Source: Actinacidiphila bryophytorum
GTDB taxonomy: Bacteria > Actinomycetota > Actinomycetes > Streptomycetales > Streptomycetaceae
Reading direction: 5' to 3'
DNA: 64,000 nt
Assembly: GCF_016916835.1 (NCBI RefSeq)
Contig: NZ_JAFFIX010000006.1
Coordinates: 1 to 64,000 of the forward strand
Made by a program: the position numbers and the translations under genes. Positions 34,650-43,077 of the stretch are shown in pieces. Numbering within the stretch: position 1 is the stretch's first letter; every line of letters begins with the position of its first letter. Under the pieces are notes generated by a model. It made no database searches and was not told the DNA's origin. It worked only from the letters and a program-made list of their open reading frames with translations.

Positions 34650-34675
34650 TGTCGATTCCCGCCTCGCCCGCTCGA
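34650..34675 (+). promoter_or_regulatory. Candidate ECF42-dependent promoter
   Basis: TGTCGA (34650-34655) and CGA (34673-34675) are separated by 17 bp. The published ECF42 target signature, as I recall it, has TGTCGA at -35 and CGA/TC at -10. It lies about 65 bp ahead of the DGPF gene that is the known partner of this sigma group. This matches expectation but has not been tested here. Confidence 0.6.
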
Positions 34676-34742
34676 CGCGTCGGTGAGGGCACGGTGAAGT
34701 GCCCCGGACAGCACAGCGGACGGACGGAAAGAGGACACCACG

Positions 34743-35099
34743 ATGCGCTACATGATGCTGCTGCGACTCGACCCCGCGAAGGCGCCGGCCGGCGGTCCCA
34801 GCGAGGAGCTGATGACCGAGATGGGCGCACTGCTGGAGGAGATGACCAAGGCCGGCGTGCTGCTCGACACCGGCGGGCTGCAGCCGGCCGGCGAGGGCGG
34901 CGTCATCCGGCAGGCGGGCGGGAAGCAGACCGTGCTGGACGGGCCGTTCACCGAGGCCAAGGAGGTCATCGGAGGCTACGCCATGTTCCAGACGAAGTCG
35001 GCGGAGGAGGCGGCGCAGTGGGCCTCGCGCTTCCTGGCCATCCACGGCGACGAGTGGGAGATCACGGCCGAGGTCCGGCAGGTGGAGGAGCCCGCGTAA
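34743..35099 (+). CDS. DGPF-domain (YCII-related) protein, partner of ECF42 sigma factor
   Basis: Predicted protein of 118 residues with the namesake DGPFTEAKEVIGGY motif (about 63-76) and the MRYMMLLRLD start of YCII-related proteins. DGPF proteins are encoded beside ECF42 sigma factors and are their direct targets, but their biochemical role is unknown. AAAGAGG is the ribosome-binding site. The sigma factor gene starts 70 bp later on the same strand. Confidence 0.85.
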   Translation: MRYMMLLRLDPAKAPAGGPSEELMTEMGALLEEMTKAGVLLDTGGLQPAGEGGVIRQAGGKQTVLDGPFTEAKEVIGGYAMFQTKSAEEAAQWASRFLAIHGDEWEITAEVRQVEEPA

Positions 35100-35169
35100 G
35101 GGCGTACGGGTGCAGCCGCGGGGCGGGCCGCTTTGCGCGGACGCCCCGCGGCTGCTGTGATGGGGGGTC

Positions 35170-36498
35170 GTGACAGCAGCCGACCGCACGGGGACCGGGC
35201 CGCCGCACGCGGAACCCGGACCCGACCGGGCGCGGCGGGCGGTGGAGGCGGTGTGGCGCATCGAGTCGCCGCGGCTGATCGCCGGGCTGACCCGGCTGGT
35301 GCACGACATAGGCGTCGCCGAGGAACTGGCGCAGGACGCGCTGGTCTCGGCCCTTGAGCAGTGGCCGCGCGACGGGGTGCCGCGCAACCCCGGCGCCTGG
35401 CTGATGACCACCGCCAAGCGGCGCGGCATCGACCTGATCCGGCGCAACGAGACCTTCGCGCGCAAGCTGCAACTGCTGGGCCACGAACTGGAGACCGCCC
35501 AGGGCGCGGCGGTCTTCGACGGACCCGGGGACGCGGCGCAGGACGCCGCCGCCATCGAGGACGACCTGCTGCGGCTGGTCTTCGTCGCCTGCCACCCGGT
35601 GCTGTCCCGCGAGGCCCGCGTCGCCCTGACGCTGCGGCTGCTCGGCGGGCTGACGACCGACGAGGTCGCGCGGGCCTTCCTGGTCGCGGAGCCCACGGTG
35701 GCCCAGCGGATCGTACGGGCCAAGCGCACCCTGGCGAAGGAGAAGGTGCCCTTCGAGGTGCCGCAGGGCGCGGAGCTCGCGGTACGGCTGGCGTCGGTGC
35801 TCGAAGTGGTCTACCTGATCTTCAACGAGGGCTACTCGGCGACCGCCGGCGACGACTGGATGCGGCCGGGCCTGTGCGAGGACGCGGTACGGCTGGCCCG
35901 GGTGCTCCAGGGGCTGATGCCCGCCGAGCCCGAGGTGCACGGCCTGGCGGCGCTGCTCGAAGTGCAGGCCTCGCGGTCCGCGGCCCGCATCAGGGACGGC
36001 GCCCCGGTGACGCTGCTCGACCAGGACCGCAGGCGCTGGGACCAGTTGCTGATCCGCCGCGGTTTCGCGGCGCTGGCCCGCGCCGAGGTGGCGGCCAGGG
36101 CGCGCGGGGCGGCGCCGGGACCGTACGCGCTGCAGGCCGCGATCGCCGCCTGCCACGCCCAGGCGGTACGGGCCGAGGACACCGACTGGCCGCGGATTGC
36201 CGGGCTGTACCGGGCGCTGGCAGCCACCGCGCCCTCCCCCGTGGTCGAGCTGAACCGTGCCGTCGCGGTCGGCATGGCCGAAGGCCCCGCAGCCGGCCTC
36301 GCCCTGGCCGACGCGCTCGCCGCGAGCGGCGAACTGGCCGGCTACCACCTGCTGCCGAGCGTCCGCGGCGACCTGCTGGCCCGGCTGGGGCGTACGGCCG
36401 AGGCGCGCGCGGAGTTCGTCCGCGCGGCCGGGCTGACCCGCAACGGCGCCGAGCAGGCGCTGCTGCTGCGCCGGGCCGCGGACCTCGACGAGGCATGA
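35170..36498 (+). CDS. ECF42-group RNA polymerase sigma factor with C-terminal TPR-like extension
   Basis: Predicted protein of 442 residues, about twice a minimal ECF factor. Region 2 (about 30-95: LTRLVHDIGVAEELAQDALVSALEQWP, GAWLMTTAKRRGIDLIRR) and region 4 (LRLLGGLTTDEVARAFLVAEPTVAQRI) are followed by about 230 helical residues that include VYLIFNEGYSA and DWPRIAGLYRAL. That long extension defines ECF42 and replaces an anti-sigma factor as the activity switch. It is paired with the DGPF gene. The start is GTG 35170. Confidence 0.88.
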   Translation: MTAADRTGTGPPHAEPGPDRARRAVEAVWRIESPRLIAGLTRLVHDIGVAEELAQDALVSALEQWPRDGVPRNPGAWLMTTAKRRGIDLIRRNETFARKLQLLGHELETAQGAAVFDGPGDAAQDAAAIEDDLLRLVFVACHPVLSREARVALTLRLLGGLTTDEVARAFLVAEPTVAQRIVRAKRTLAKEKVPFEVPQGAELAVRLASVLEVVYLIFNEGYSATAGDDWMRPGLCEDAVRLARVLQGLMPAEPEVHGLAALLEVQASRSAARIRDGAPVTLLDQDRRRWDQLLIRRGFAALARAEVAARARGAAPGPYALQAAIAACHAQAVRAEDTDWPRIAGLYRALAATAPSPVVELNRAVAVGMAEGPAAGLALADALAASGELAGYHLLPSVRGDLLARLGRTAEARAEFVRAAGLTRNGAEQALLLRRAADLDEA

Positions 36499-36556
36499 GG
36501 CCGGGCGGCTCCTGAGGCCGGGCCGCCGGAACTGAGAAGGCCCCTTCCGGCCGCGG

Positions 36557-36972
36557 GGTGTTGACGGCCGGGGAACGCGGATGCCAGGGTCACGGGAACG
36601 CCTTCCCCCCGGCCGGCGCCTGCTGGTGCTCCGCACACCCCTGGCCCGGATCCGGGTACGCCCCGGCACGGTGGTCGTCCTCCGCCTCCCCCGCACCGGC
36701 CCGGACGCGCCGGAGCCGCCGCTGGTCGTCAAACACGTTGCCGGTCGCGCGGGCGACCCGGTCCCCCCCGAGGTCCGCCCGGCCCTCCCCCCTCCGCCAC
36801 CCGCGTCCCCCGCGGCCAGGTGATCGTCCTCGGCGACAACCCGTCGACCAGCACGGATTCCCGTACCTGGGGCTACGTCACTTCCTCCACGATCACCGCC
36901 ATCCTCCTCACCCCCCTCCCCCCACCCGCCGGCGGTCCGGCTCCAAACCGAACAGCCCCTTTCCGCCGGTGA
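36557..36972 (+). pseudogene. Decayed S26-family signal-peptidase-like gene
   Basis: Two overlapping frames together give one recognisable S26 peptidase. The first (open around 36557-36823) has RRLLVLRTPLARIRVRPG and the Lys-region VVKHVAGRAGDPVP. The second, from about 36810, has VPRGQVIVLGDNPSTSTDSRTWGY, the conserved GDN block. The shift lies in the C-rich run near 36783-36800. Where the catalytic Ser-Met pair is expected the sequence reads GTRMPG, so Ser looks lost too. Its 3' end runs into a family A repeat. A sequencing slip could explain the shift but not the missing Ser. Confidence 0.5.
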
Positions 36973-37412
36973 CCCCCCGCACGCCCGGTGGGGGCTGGTC
37001 GCGCCGTTCCCCGCGCCCCTGAAAAACGCTCACCGCCCTGCGCAAGGGCACCTTTGCCCGGGAGGGCGCCATACAGGGGCGCGGGGCTGCATCTGATCTG
37101 CGCCTGGCGGCGCGTGGGCGCGGCCAGCCTCCCCCAGCGCTTCGCCTGGGGGGTGCCCCCACTCGCTTCGCTCGCCGGCCGGTGGTCCGGCACGAACCGA
37201 ACAGCCCCCTTCGGGCGGAGACGACACGCGCCCCCAAAAACGCTCACCCTCCGCGAAGAGGGCACCCATCAGGGGCGCGGGGAACTGCGCGGCCAGCCCA
37301 CCACCGGCCGGTGGTCCGGCACGAACCGAACAGCCCCCTTCGGGCGGAGACGACCCGCGCCCCTGAAAACGCGCCGCCCTGCGGAGGGGCGAGCCCATAG
37401 CCGGGGAAGGGG
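36973..37412. repeat. Family A and B repeat cluster before the STAND gene
   Basis: This gene-free stretch of about 440 bp holds a reverse family A arm near 37002-37020 and forward arms near 37075 (GGGGCGCGGGGCTGCAT variant) and 37274. It also holds a family B element near 37127-37165 (CCCCCAGCGCTTCGCCTGGG) and two near-identical blocks that read CCGGCCGGTGGTCCGGCACG at about 37178 and 37304. A pure promoter for the STAND gene could not be singled out. Confidence 0.65.
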
Positions 37413-37470
37413 TGTGGGGGGTGGTGGGGGTGGGCACGAAACTTGTCCGACGGAATGCCGGGAGGACGAT

Positions 37471-40400
37471 GTGCCGGAGTCACGAATCGCACTGCGGGAA
37501 GCCGACCGCGCCGCCGCGGAGAGGCTGTTGGCGCGGCTGGCCGCCGAGCAGGGCGCCGGGGACGCGGTGTTGCGGCGGGCGCGGGAGCGGTTCGACGAGA
37601 TAAGCGGCACGGCGGCGGTCGAATACGCCGCCTACCGGCGTGCGTTGGAGGCAAGGCAGCCCGCGCCGCCGGCCCCCGGCTCGGGTGCCGCGAGCCGGAC
37701 CGCGGGCGGCCTGGTGACCGGGGTGGCCGCGGCGGTCGCCTTCGGCGTGGACCTGGGGCACGGGCTGTCCGTGGGCGCGGCCCTGGTGACCGGGGCCGCG
37801 GTGGGTGCCGCGGGGGTCGCGACGCTGGGCACCGCGGCCGCCAGGGGCCGGGCGGCCCGCAGGTCCGCGGCGCCCGAACGCGGCGCGCCCGGCGGCGCGG
37901 AGCAGTTGCGGCTGCTGTGGCTGGCCGCACTGGAGCGGCGCGGGGTGCGGCCCTTCCTGGAGGCGGCGCCGCCCGCGAAGCCCGCGGAGGCCAAGCCGCC
38001 GCGACGTACCGGCGGCGACCGCAGCGCGGCGGCCCGCACGCGTGCGGTGCTGGAGCAGTCCTTCGGCCAGCTCCCGGCGGCGGACGGTGTCTTCACCGGC
38101 CGCACCGCGGAGATGGCGCAGATCTCGCAGGCCGTGCACCAGGCCCGCGCGGCGGTGGCCGGGCAGCCCACGGTGATGGTGCTGCACGGCCCGCCGGGCA
38201 GCGGCCGCTCGACGCTGGCGCTGCGTGCGGCACGGGAGTTGAAGGACCAGTTCCGCGGTGCGTGCGTGGTGGACCTGCGGGGCGCGGGCGACGGGCGGGC
38301 CCCGCTGCCGGTGCGCGACGCCCTGCTGCACCTGCTGAACCGGCTGGGGGCGCCGCGCGACCAGCTGCTGTTCAGGGAGCGGCAGGACCGGCAGGACCAC
38401 GGCCAGCACCTGCGCCGGCTCAGCGAGCAGTACCAGCAGCACATGGCGGGCGTACCCGTGGTGATCGTGCTGGACGACGCGACCGACCCCGAGCAGGTGC
38501 GGGCGCTGGTGCCTGAGCGTTCGGAGAGCCTGGTGCTGGTCACCGCGCGTGAGCCGCTGGCGCTGGCGATGGACGGCGCCCGGGTGCGCCACCTGGAGGT
38601 GGCCCCGCTGTCGCAGGCGGGCACGCAGGACCTGCTGGGCCGGCTGGCCGAGTCCTCGGGGCTGCCGCATCCGGACGCCGGGCAGGCGGAGCGGCTGCGG
38701 GGGCTGTGCGCGGGTCTTCCGCTGGCGCTGCGGATAGCGGGTTCCGCGCTGGGCGACCACCACGGCCCGGCGCGGCTCGCCGACGACATCGAGGTGTTCG
38801 GGCCGCGTGACCCGGTGGACCGGGTGCTGGCGCTGCGCTACCACGACCAGCCGGAGCCCAACCGCCGGCTGCTGCGTCGCCTGGCGCTGGCGGGCCGGGC
38901 GAGTTTCGGGGCAGCGGCGGCGGCCGCGCTGATGGCCACCGACGACCAGGAGGCGGCCCGCCGGCTCGGGGAGCTGGCGGCGGCCGGGCTGATCGACAAC
39001 GTCCGCGGCAACCGCTACCGCCCGCACGATCTGGTGCGGGCGTTCGCCGCGGAGCGGCTGCTGGACGAGGAGGACCCGGTCGAGCGGGCCGCCGCCCACG
39101 AGCGGCTGATCCGCTCGTACGCCGACCTGGCCAACACCGTGGTGCGACTGGTCGAGGGCAAGACCTCGACCAGGGCAGGGCGCTTCGGGCAGCACGGCTT
39201 CTCCTCGCTGGACCTGGCGCTGCGCTGGCTGGACGAGGAGTCCAGCTTCATCACGGCCGCACTGCGCGAGACCGAGGGCGTCGACCGGTCCGCGGTCCAG
39301 GCGCTGCTGGGCGCGCTGTGCGACTACTGCCTGCTGCGCGGCGACCTCTACCGGCTGGGCGAGATCAGCGAGATGGCGCAGGCCCAGCAGGCGCGGCAGC
39401 CCAGGTCGGGGCCTGACGAGGACCGTTCCGTGCTGGTGCGCTCGGTGCAGTGGCGTACCGGCATCGCGGCACGGCAGTTGGGCGACCTGGACAAGTCCAA
39501 GTCCACGCTGAGCACGGTGGTGGACCTCTACTTCGAGGCGCAGCACCCGGCGGGCGCGGCCCGCGCGCTGGACAGCCTCGGCATCACCCTGCACCACCAG
39601 GGCAACCTGCGCGAGGCCGAGGTCAAGCTGCGGGAGGCACTGGCCATCCAGGCCGACCCGGAGCTGGAGGAGGACCGGGCCTGGACGATGCACGCGCTGG
39701 GCGCGGTGCTGCGCGACATGGGCCAGCTCGACAGCGCCCTGGCGCTGCTCCAGGAGTCGCTGGCCCTGCACCGGGCCAACGAGAGCGTGCAGGGCGAGGC
39801 GTGGGCGCACCTCCAGCTCGGCCAGGTCCATCTGCGGCTCGGCCGCCTCGACCTGGGCGAGGCGGAGCTGCGGGCGGCCGGCCAGTCCTACGCCCTGGCC
39901 CGCGATCCGCGCGGCACCGCCTGGACGATGACGCAGCTGGCCCGGGCCAGGCTGCTGCGCGGGGAGCCCCGCGAGGCGGCCCGCGACCTGGACGAGGCGG
40001 TGCAGCGGCACCGGGCGAGCGAGGACGCCCGCGGCGAGGCGTGGACGCTGTACTACCTGGGGCAGGCCCTGGAGGAGTGCGGCGACACCGATGCGGCGCT
40101 GCGCACCCTGGAGCGGTCCCGTTCGATGTTCTCCCGCATGCGGGACGTGTACGGCCTGGCCTGCGCCCGGCACCACTCGGCGCGCGTCACCCGCGACCAG
40201 CGCGCCGCCAGGACCGGCAACCTGCGCAACAGCGGTTTCGCCCGGCAGCTGCTGCAGGACGCCAGGCAGGACTTCCGGCGGATCGGCGTGGAGCACGGCG
40301 AGGCCTGGTCGTGCGTGGAACTTGCGGTCATCGACGCCGGCAACGAGCGCATCGTGGAGGCGCTGACCCTGCTGGAGGAGGCCTACCAGCTCTTCGGCGG

Positions 40401-40680
40401 CCTCGGTGACCGGCGCGGGCAGGAATGGGCGGCGTTCCTGCGCGCGACGTTGCTCCCGCTCGTCGCCGCGGGCGGCAGCGTCGACCAGGCGCTGGCGATC
40501 CTGCACGACCTCGCGGGCCGCGAGGGTTTTCCGGGTCGCGACCCGGATCTCGACGAGTACGTCGCCGCGTATGCGCTGCTGCTCCAACGCGGGGCCGCTG
40601 CCGCGGGGGCCACGTGGGAGGCCTGGCGCCTCGGCATGACCCCGACCCGCAACTCCCGCACGGTCCTCGCCCCCACCTAG
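37471..40680 (+). CDS. Large STAND protein: NB-ARC-type ATPase with C-terminal TPR array
   Basis: Predicted protein of 1069 residues from the GTG at 37471 behind GGGAGGA. The N-terminal about 75 residues are helical and are followed by two hydrophobic stretches (about 77-125), so membrane association is possible. The NB-ARC core has P-loop GPPGSGRST with Arg246 where Lys is usual, Walker B VVIVLDDA and a GLPLAL segment. From about residue 600 come some eight TPR-like repeats (for example AGAARALDSLGITLHHQGN and AWTLYYLGQALEECGD). STAND proteins act as ligand-triggered switches in signalling or defence. No SARP or effector domain is visible. Its TAG stop lies in a CTAG duplicated around the next element. 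Confidence 0.82.
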   Translation: MPESRIALREADRAAAERLLARLAAEQGAGDAVLRRARERFDEISGTAAVEYAAYRRALEARQPAPPAPGSGAASRTAGGLVTGVAAAVAFGVDLGHGLSVGAALVTGAAVGAAGVATLGTAAARGRAARRSAAPERGAPGGAEQLRLLWLAALERRGVRPFLEAAPPAKPAEAKPPRRTGGDRSAAARTRAVLEQSFGQLPAADGVFTGRTAEMAQISQAVHQARAAVAGQPTVMVLHGPPGSGRSTLALRAARELKDQFRGACVVDLRGAGDGRAPLPVRDALLHLLNRLGAPRDQLLFRERQDRQDHGQHLRRLSEQYQQHMAGVPVVIVLDDATDPEQVRALVPERSESLVLVTAREPLALAMDGARVRHLEVAPLSQAGTQDLLGRLAESSGLPHPDAGQAERLRGLCAGLPLALRIAGSALGDHHGPARLADDIEVFGPRDPVDRVLALRYHDQPEPNRRLLRRLALAGRASFGAAAAAALMATDDQEAARRLGELAAAGLIDNVRGNRYRPHDLVRAFAAERLLDEEDPVERAAAHERLIRSYADLANTVVRLVEGKTSTRAGRFGQHGFSSLDLALRWLDEESSFITAALRETEGVDRSAVQALLGALCDYCLLRGDLYRLGEISEMAQAQQARQPRSGPDEDRSVLVRSVQWRTGIAARQLGDLDKSKSTLSTVVDLYFEAQHPAGAARALDSLGITLHHQGNLREAEVKLREALAIQADPELEEDRAWTMHALGAVLRDMGQLDSALALLQESLALHRANESVQGEAWAHLQLGQVHLRLGRLDLGEAELRAAGQSYALARDPRGTAWTMTQLARARLLRGEPREAARDLDEAVQRHRASEDARGEAWTLYYLGQALEECGDTDAALRTLERSRSMFSRMRDVYGLACARHHSARVTRDQRAARTGNLRNSGFARQLLQDARQDFRRIGVEHGEAWSCVELAVIDAGNERIVEALTLLEEAYQLFGGLGDRRGQEWAAFLRATLLPLVAAGGSVDQALAILHDLAGREGFPGRDPDLDEYVAAYALLLQRGAAAAGATWEAWRLGMTPTRNSRTVLAPT

Positions 40681-40853
40681 GCCGTGTTTTGGAAGTCCCG
40701 CCTGCCCCGCGACGCCTGGCACGCACGCTCGCTGCGTTGTCGGAGTCGTCCGAGTAGACCCACTACGAGGACGACCCTCCGCCTTGCGATCGCACGCACC
40801 AGACGCCGCGGGACCCGCCCTGTGGGCGGACGGCGCTACTTCCAAAACACGGC
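40681..40853. mobile_element. 173-bp MITE-like element with 16-bp terminal inverted repeats
   Basis: The ends are perfect 16-bp inverted repeats, GCCGTGTTTTGGAAGT and its complement. The element is flanked by CTAG at 40677-40680 and 40854-40857, a plausible target-site duplication of the YTAR type used by IS5-group elements. The interior is itself a long imperfect palindrome centred near 40768 (TCGTCCGAGTAG against CTACGAGGACGA). No reading frame is credible, so it is non-autonomous. The left CTAG contains the stop codon of the STAND gene, and the right copy would restore it on excision. Confidence 0.75.
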
Positions 40854-40857
40854 CTAG

Positions 40858-41276
40858 CCCCTACGCGGGGCGGCGCCCTTCCGCGGGCCGCGGTGGCTCG
40901 TGCGGTCCCCCTTCCGCAGGGGGTGCTTCTCGCTGGCCGCGTGACCTGGGGTGGGTGCCCGCTGCGCCGGGCGGTGCTCTTCGCGGGCCGCTGGGCTCCT
41001 CGCCGCGCTTGCCTGCGACGGCGCCCCTCAGGGGCGCGGGGAACTGCGCGCCCAGCCCCCACCGGGCGCGCGGGTCGTCACCGACCCAAAGGGGCTGTTC
41101 GGTCCGTGCCGGGCCACCGGCCGGTGGGGGCTGGTCGCGCCCACGCGGCGCCAGCCGCACATCAGACGCAGCCCCGCGCCCCTGAAAAGCACCGCCCAGC
41201 GCAGGGGCACCCCCCTCAGCCCGCGGCCGGCGGAAGGCCCGGCCCCGCCGAAGACGCACCCTGCGCAAGGGAGAGG
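40858..41276. repeat. Repeat-rich intergenic region downstream of the MITE
   Basis: No gene is supported here. A forward family A arm lies near 41033-41052 and is followed by the GGTCGTCACCGACCCAAAGG block and CCGGCCGGTGGGGGCTGGTCGCG. The GCGCCAGCCGCACATCAGACG variant ends near 41170. The first about 170 bp are low-complexity GC with no recognised unit. Confidence 0.6.
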
Positions 41277-41279
41277 CGC

Positions 41280-41525
41280 TTACCCCCGCCGGGGGGACTT
41301 GGGGTCGGTGGGGTGGGGCACCGCAGGGGGTGGTGCCTGCTCCTCGAAGTCGATCTTCTTCATCTGCTTGCCCATGTTCTTCATGAGCATCCACAGCCCG
41401 AAGGCGATCGCAGCGAAGATCACGAATCCGAGGAGCCCGGGCGTCACCTTGTCCTGGTTGACCTCGGCGAGGGAGACCAGGGGGCGGCCGAGAGCGTGGG
41501 CATGGGTTGCTGTCACGCCGCCCAT
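41280..41525 (-). CDS. Small single-pass membrane protein downstream of mca
   Basis: Predicted protein of 81 residues from the ATG at 41525, with GAGGGACA ahead; a GTG at 41516 is an alternative. One transmembrane helix (GLLGFVIFAAIAFGLWMLM, about 30-48) is followed by a basic stretch, KNMGKQMKKIDFEE, and a proline-rich tail. I recognise the pattern as a small conserved protein often next to mca in streptomycetes, but it has no assigned function. It lies 6 bp after the mca stop, so it is co-transcribed. Confidence 0.75.
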   Translation of the reverse strand: MGGVTATHAHALGRPLVSLAEVNQDKVTPGLLGFVIFAAIAFGLWMLMKNMGKQMKKIDFEEQAPPPAVPHPTDPKSPRRG

Positions 41526-41531
41526 TGTCCC

Positions 41532-42404
41532 TCAGGCCTCGCGGACGCCCGCAAAGAGGTCGTCCTCGGGGAGCGAGACGTCGACGCGGGTCTTGGCGAG
41601 CTCGTAGTCCTCGGTGGGCCAGATCTCCCGCTGGAGGTCCATGGGGACGCGGAACCAGCCGCCGTCGGGGTCGATCTGGGTGGCGTGGGCGAGCAGCGCC
41701 TTGTCGCGGATCTCGAAGAAGTCCGCGCAGGGCACGTGGGTGGAGATGTTGCGCTCGGGCCTGGCGAACTCGTCCCAGCGCTTGAGCCACTCCCCGTAGG
41801 GGGACTCCATGCCGCGGGCCTCGATCGCCTCGTGCAGGGCCAGGGTGCGGGCCTTGTTGAAGCCCTGGTTGTAGTAGAGCTTGAGCGGCGTCCAGGGCTC
41901 CCCGGCCTCGGGGTAGCGGGTGGGGTCGCCGGCCGCGTCGAAGGCCACCATGGTGATCTTGTGGGTCATGATGTGGTCGGGGTGCGGGTAGCCGCCGTTC
42001 TCGTCGTAGGTGGTGATCACCTGCGGCTTGAACTCGCGGATCAGCTTGACCAGCGCGCCGGCCGCCTCGTCGACGTCCTGCAGGCCGAAGCAGCCCTCGG
42101 GCAGCGGCGGCAGCGGGTCGCCCTCGGGCAGCCCGGAGTCGACGAATCCGAGCCAGGCCTGCTTGACGCCGAGGATCTCCCTGGCCTCGTCCATCTCCTT
42201 GGCGCGCACCTCGTGGATGTGCTCCTCGATGTACTTGTCGCCCTGGAGTTTGGGGTTGAGCACGGAGCCGCGCTCGCCGCCGGTGCAGGTGGCCACCAGT
42301 ACGTCCACCCCTTCTGACACGTACTTGGCCATGGTGGCGGCACCCTTGCTCGACTCGTCGTCGGGGTGAGCGTGTACGGCCATCAGTCGAAGCTGCTCAG
42401 TCAA
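41532..42404 (-). CDS. mca: Mycothiol S-conjugate amidase
   Basis: Predicted protein of 290 residues from a TTG at 42404 behind GAGGACACC; this start gives the usual family length. An ATG at 42440 would add 12 residues. Mca cleaves mycothiol S-conjugates into a mercapturic acid and GlcN-inositol, detoxifying electrophiles in the cytosol. The zinc motif HAHPDDESSKGAA and HPDHIMTHK are intact, with YDENGGYPHPDH between. The gene is divergent from the DUF4307 gene. Confidence 0.92.
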   Translation of the reverse strand: MTEQLRLMAVHAHPDDESSKGAATMAKYVSEGVDVLVATCTGGERGSVLNPKLQGDKYIEEHIHEVRAKEMDEAREILGVKQAWLGFVDSGLPEGDPLPPLPEGCFGLQDVDEAAGALVKLIREFKPQVITTYDENGGYPHPDHIMTHKITMVAFDAAGDPTRYPEAGEPWTPLKLYYNQGFNKARTLALHEAIEARGMESPYGEWLKRWDEFARPERNISTHVPCADFFEIRDKALLAHATQIDPDGGWFRVPMDLQREIWPTEDYELAKTRVDVSLPEDDLFAGVREA

Positions 42405-42540
42405 GGCTGGTGTCCTCAAAGTCCCGTTGGGTTGTGCCATTGGTCGTGGGGCCCCCTCGGTGGGCGCAGGGGGAACGCCTTCTATAGTGACCGAGCGAGG
42501 GGACGAATAATTCCGCGGTCAGTGAACGGGAGTAACGATC

Positions 42541-42963
42541 ATGACGGCTGTCCAGGCCGGTCCGCACGGTTCCCCGCCCGACGGACGCTACGGCCCCGGT
42601 GCGGACGCCCGCGCGGACCGCAGGCTGAGGATCGCCGCGGTCGTGGCAGGTGTGCTGGTCGCGGCGGGTGTGGGGTGGTACGGCTACGACACGCTGAGCG
42701 GTGACAAGGTCAGCGGGCAGGTGGTGGCCTTCGAGGCGGTCTCGGACCAGGCCCTGCAGATCCACCTGGAGGTCCACAAGGGCGCGGGCACCGTCGCGGT
42801 GTGCACGGTCCGCTCGGTGGGCACCGACCACGCCGAGGTGGGCCGCAAGGACGTACGCCTGGCGCAGCACAGCAAGCAGGTCGACACGGTCGTCACGGTC
42901 CGCACGACCGCCCGCGGCGAGACCGGCGAACTGGTCGGCTGCAGCGTCGCGCCGCGCGGCTGA
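42541..42963 (+). CDS. DUF4307 membrane-anchored protein
   Basis: Predicted protein of 140 residues. An N-terminal Gly/Pro-rich segment leads to one transmembrane helix (about 31-50, LRIAAVVAGVLVAAGVGWYGY). A beta-rich extracytoplasmic domain follows, with paired Cys in CTVRSV and GCSVAPRG that could form a disulfide. DUF4307 proteins are conserved next to mca and greA in actinobacteria, and their function is unknown. GGGAGTAACG supplies the ribosome-binding site. Confidence 0.8.
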   Translation: MTAVQAGPHGSPPDGRYGPGADARADRRLRIAAVVAGVLVAAGVGWYGYDTLSGDKVSGQVVAFEAVSDQALQIHLEVHKGAGTVAVCTVRSVGTDHAEVGRKDVRLAQHSKQVDTVVTVRTTARGETGELVGCSVAPRG

Positions 42964-43077
42964 CCCGCCCGCCGCTTACCCGCTCCCGTCTGTCGCCGGT
43001 AATTGTTAGGCTCGTGGTTTCGTCCCGGCTACCGGTGGCAATGCAATTCTTCACGACTGTACCGACGAGGAGCTCCT

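Noticed and set aside
37471-40680. AfsR/SARP-type regulator
   Set aside because: NB-ARC and TPR parts resemble AfsR, but there is no N-terminal winged-helix or BTAD domain.
37480-40845. Long minus-strand frame opposite the STAND gene
   Set aside because: Composition is a Gln/Leu/Arg/Val shadow, it runs through the MITE, and it has no recognisable motif.
40681-40853. Complete insertion sequence
   Set aside because: Too short and without a transposase frame, so at most a MITE.
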